Shown one piece after another: positions 3,693 to 5,247 of a DNA stretch of 5,247 nt (position 1 is its first letter; every line of letters begins with the position of its first letter). The notes under the pieces are model-generated. The model was not told the origin of the DNA, did not search any database, and was given only the letters and a program-made list of their open reading frames with translations. The stretch is from Candidatus Hydrogenedentota bacterium (GTDB lineage Bacteria; Hydrogenedentota; Hydrogenedentia; Hydrogenedentales; CAITNO01), in assembly GCA_011046175.1 (NCBI GenBank), contig DSBB01000541.1, forward strand, positions 1 through 5,247, in the 5' to 3' direction. The position numbers and the translations under genes were made by a program.

Positions 3693-5129
3693 ATGACAAA
3701 CATTGTCTGGCTGCGCCATGAGTTGCGCTTGGACGACAATCCGGCGCTCTGCCGCGCGGCGCAGGAAAAAGACGCCGTCGTGCCGGTGTATGTCTGGAAT
3801 CCGAATCCAGACGCAGCAAACGCGCCCGGAGCCGCGTCAAAGTGGTGGCTTCATCACTCCCTGACGGCGCTGTCGGCGGCGTTTGCGAAACGGGGCGCGC
3901 CTTTGCTGCTTCGCATCGGCAACCCGGCGGAGGAACTGCCCCATATCGCATCGGAATGCAATGCAAAGGCGGTATTCTGGAACCGCGCCTACGACCCCCA
4001 CGGCAAAAGGGAAGATGTTCAAACGGAAACCACGCTGCGGAAGACCGGCGTCGCCTGCCGCATCTTCGCCGCCGCCAATTACCTTGTCAACCCGGATGAC
4101 ATCTTGAATAATTCCGGCAAACCCTTCAAGGTCTTTACCCCGTTCTGGAAACGGGCGGCGACGCCCGCGGCAAAGCCTTTGACCGCGCCTGCCCATCTTG
4201 TTGCGCACGAACCGGCGCTAATGGGCGCGTCATTGGACGCCCTCGGGTTGTTGCCGGAAAAAGACTGGACGGCAGGACTGCGCGACACATGGCAGCCGGG
4301 CGAAGCGGGCGCGCAGCTGCAATTGCAGCGCTTTATCGAGAATGGACTGGAAAATTACGGGGAAGCCCGGGAATATCCCGCCGCGCCGGGAACCTCGCGG
4401 TTGTCGCCCCACCTGCGCTTCGGTGAAATATCCCCGCCCATAATCGCAGACGAAATCATCCGGGCATGCGCCGAGCAACGCGCCCCGCAACTGACGTTCA
4501 TGGCGGAAGCGTTCATGCGGCAACTCTACTGGCGCGAGTTCGGCATGTACCTGCTGCACCATTTTCCCCACCTGTTGCGCAGTCCCATGCGCCCCGAGTT
4601 CGAACGCTTCCCCTGGCGAAACGACCCGGAGCAACTCAAGCGCTGGCAACACGGCCAAACCGGCTACCCCATTGTGGACGCGGGTATGCGCGAGTTATGG
4701 CGCACCGGCTGGATGCACAACCGAGTACGCATGATCGCCGCATCCTTTCTGGTAAAACACCTGCTCCTGCACTGGCAATCCGGCGCGGCATGGTTTTGGG
4801 ACACCCTCGTGGACGCAGACGCCGCGAACAACACGCTCGGATGGCAATGGGTGAGCGGCTGCGGTCCCGACGCCGCCCCCTATTTCCGCATCTTCAACCC
4901 CACCACACAGTCCGAACGCTACGACGCAACAGGTGACTATATCCGTCAATGGGTTCCCGAACTCGCCCAACTGAACAACAAGCACATCCACGCGCCATGG
5001 ACAGCCCCGCCCACAACCTTGCAAGCCGCAGGCGTCTCCCTTGGCGACACCTACCCCAAACCAATCATTGACCACAAAGAAGCCCGCCGCCGCGCACTGG
5101 ACGCCTTCGCCTTCATCCGGAATCGGTAA
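3693..5129 (+). CDS. phrB: Class I DNA photolyase (photolyase/cryptochrome family)
   Basis: This FAD enzyme uses blue/near-UV light to split pyrimidine dimers in DNA. The 478-residue product is full length (E. coli PhrB is 472). The antenna domain opens with WLRHELRLDDNPAL (6-19) and spans about 1-130. The helical FAD domain, from about 200, has TSRLSPHLRFGEISP, WREF (280-283), TGYPIVDAGMREL (from 323), WMHNRVRM and DAAPYFRIFNPTTQ. The electron-transfer tryptophans can be placed as W308, W361 and W384, by comparison with E. coli W306, W359 and W382. The ANNTLGWQW form of the FAD loop is common in alphaproteobacterial-type class I enzymes. One oddity is Gln277 in RQLYW, where E. coli has the lesion-contacting Glu274. 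The gene is visibly more GC-rich than rpsD. CPD repair is the likely activity. Confidence 0.93.
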   Translation: MTNIVWLRHELRLDDNPALCRAAQEKDAVVPVYVWNPNPDAANAPGAASKWWLHHSLTALSAAFAKRGAPLLLRIGNPAEELPHIASECNAKAVFWNRAYDPHGKREDVQTETTLRKTGVACRIFAAANYLVNPDDILNNSGKPFKVFTPFWKRAATPAAKPLTAPAHLVAHEPALMGASLDALGLLPEKDWTAGLRDTWQPGEAGAQLQLQRFIENGLENYGEAREYPAAPGTSRLSPHLRFGEISPPIIADEIIRACAEQRAPQLTFMAEAFMRQLYWREFGMYLLHHFPHLLRSPMRPEFERFPWRNDPEQLKRWQHGQTGYPIVDAGMRELWRTGWMHNRVRMIAASFLVKHLLLHWQSGAAWFWDTLVDADAANNTLGWQWVSGCGPDAAPYFRIFNPTTQSERYDATGDYIRQWVPELAQLNNKHIHAPWTAPPTTLQAAGVSLGDTYPKPIIDHKEARRRALDAFAFIRNR

Positions 5130-5183
5130 ATACCAAAAAACAGGCTCCACCGCCATCTACCGTCCACCGTCATTCCCGCACCT
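5130..5183. other. Short gap after the photolyase, no terminator seen
   Basis: There is no hairpin with a T-run after the photolyase stop. The sequence is C-rich and contains near-repeats of ACCGTC (ctACCGTCcACCGTCattcccgc, about 5158-5178), so it looks like degenerate simple-sequence DNA leading into the array that follows. Confidence 0.4.
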
Positions 5184-5247
5184 CCCATAAATCCCACACC
5201 CCCCATAAGTCCCATAAGTCCCATAAGTCCCATAAGTCCCATAAGTC
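5184..5247. repeat. 9-bp tandem repeat array, (CCCATAAGT)n, running off the window
   Basis: Five perfect tandem copies of CCCATAAGT lie at 5202-5210, 5211-5219, 5220-5228, 5229-5237 and 5238-5246, with the first base of a sixth at 5247. A degenerate copy, CCCATAAAT, is at 5184-5192, followed by CCCACACCC (5193-5201), so the array seems to decay toward the photolyase gene. Because 9 is a multiple of 3, the minus strand stays open as Met-Gly-Leu repeats, but that frame has no other coding signal. The true length is cut off by the window edge. Confidence 0.93.

Noticed and set aside
5158..5178. ACCGTC near-repeats and a GTCATTCCCGC word resembling known dispersed repeats
   Set aside because: It is too short and lacks the inverted partner half, so it cannot be assigned to any repeat family; it is described only as degenerate simple sequence.
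5051..5242. A minus-strand frame starting with Met-Gly-Leu repeats
   Set aside because: The repeats come from the 9-bp array staying in frame. The remainder is antisense to the photolyase 3' end, so no real protein is supported.

Overview
This window reads as chromosomal housekeeping DNA from a bacterium. It holds five protein genes, one tRNA gene, and several promoters and RNA structures between them. No transposase, phage gene or CRISPR array is visible. The S4 and S21 sequences, the stand-alone rpsD and the high-GC photolyase would fit an environmental Gram-negative-type lineage, for example the PVC group or a nearby candidate phylum such as Hydrogenedentota. That placement is an impression from protein flavour and was not computed.

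Layout. Positions 1-99 hold no assignable gene. On the minus strand, rpsU (ribosomal protein bS21, GTG start, 168-353) is followed by an intrinsic terminator (100-137) and driven by a strong sigma70-type promoter (490-519), which leaves a leader of about 130 nt. Divergently, a promoter at 624-652 drives a tRNA-Arg(ACG) gene with encoded CCA (676-752). A second promoter (800-829) drives rpsD (uS4, 960-1571). The rpsD leader can fold into three successive hairpins. After an 11-bp hairpin comes purA (adenylosuccinate synthetase, 1678-2946). A roughly 210-nt gap contains a possible promoter and a perfect 12-bp inverted repeat. It leads into a probable two-gene unit: a single-pass membrane protein with a soluble domain that resembles the BLIP/SmpA type (3159-3656), then a full-length class I DNA photolyase (3693-5129). 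The window ends inside a 9-bp tandem repeat array (from 5202, degenerate copies from 5184).

How the genes relate. rpsU, tRNA-Arg and rpsD form a translation cluster built from separate transcription units. purA supplies AMP synthesis. The photolyase provides light-dependent DNA repair, and its small membrane neighbour has no obvious link to it. The items most worth a second look are the rpsD leader as a possible S4 autoregulatory RNA, the non-canonical IMP-site motif in PurA, a Glu-to-Gln change at the lesion-contacting position of the photolyase, and the terminal tandem array.
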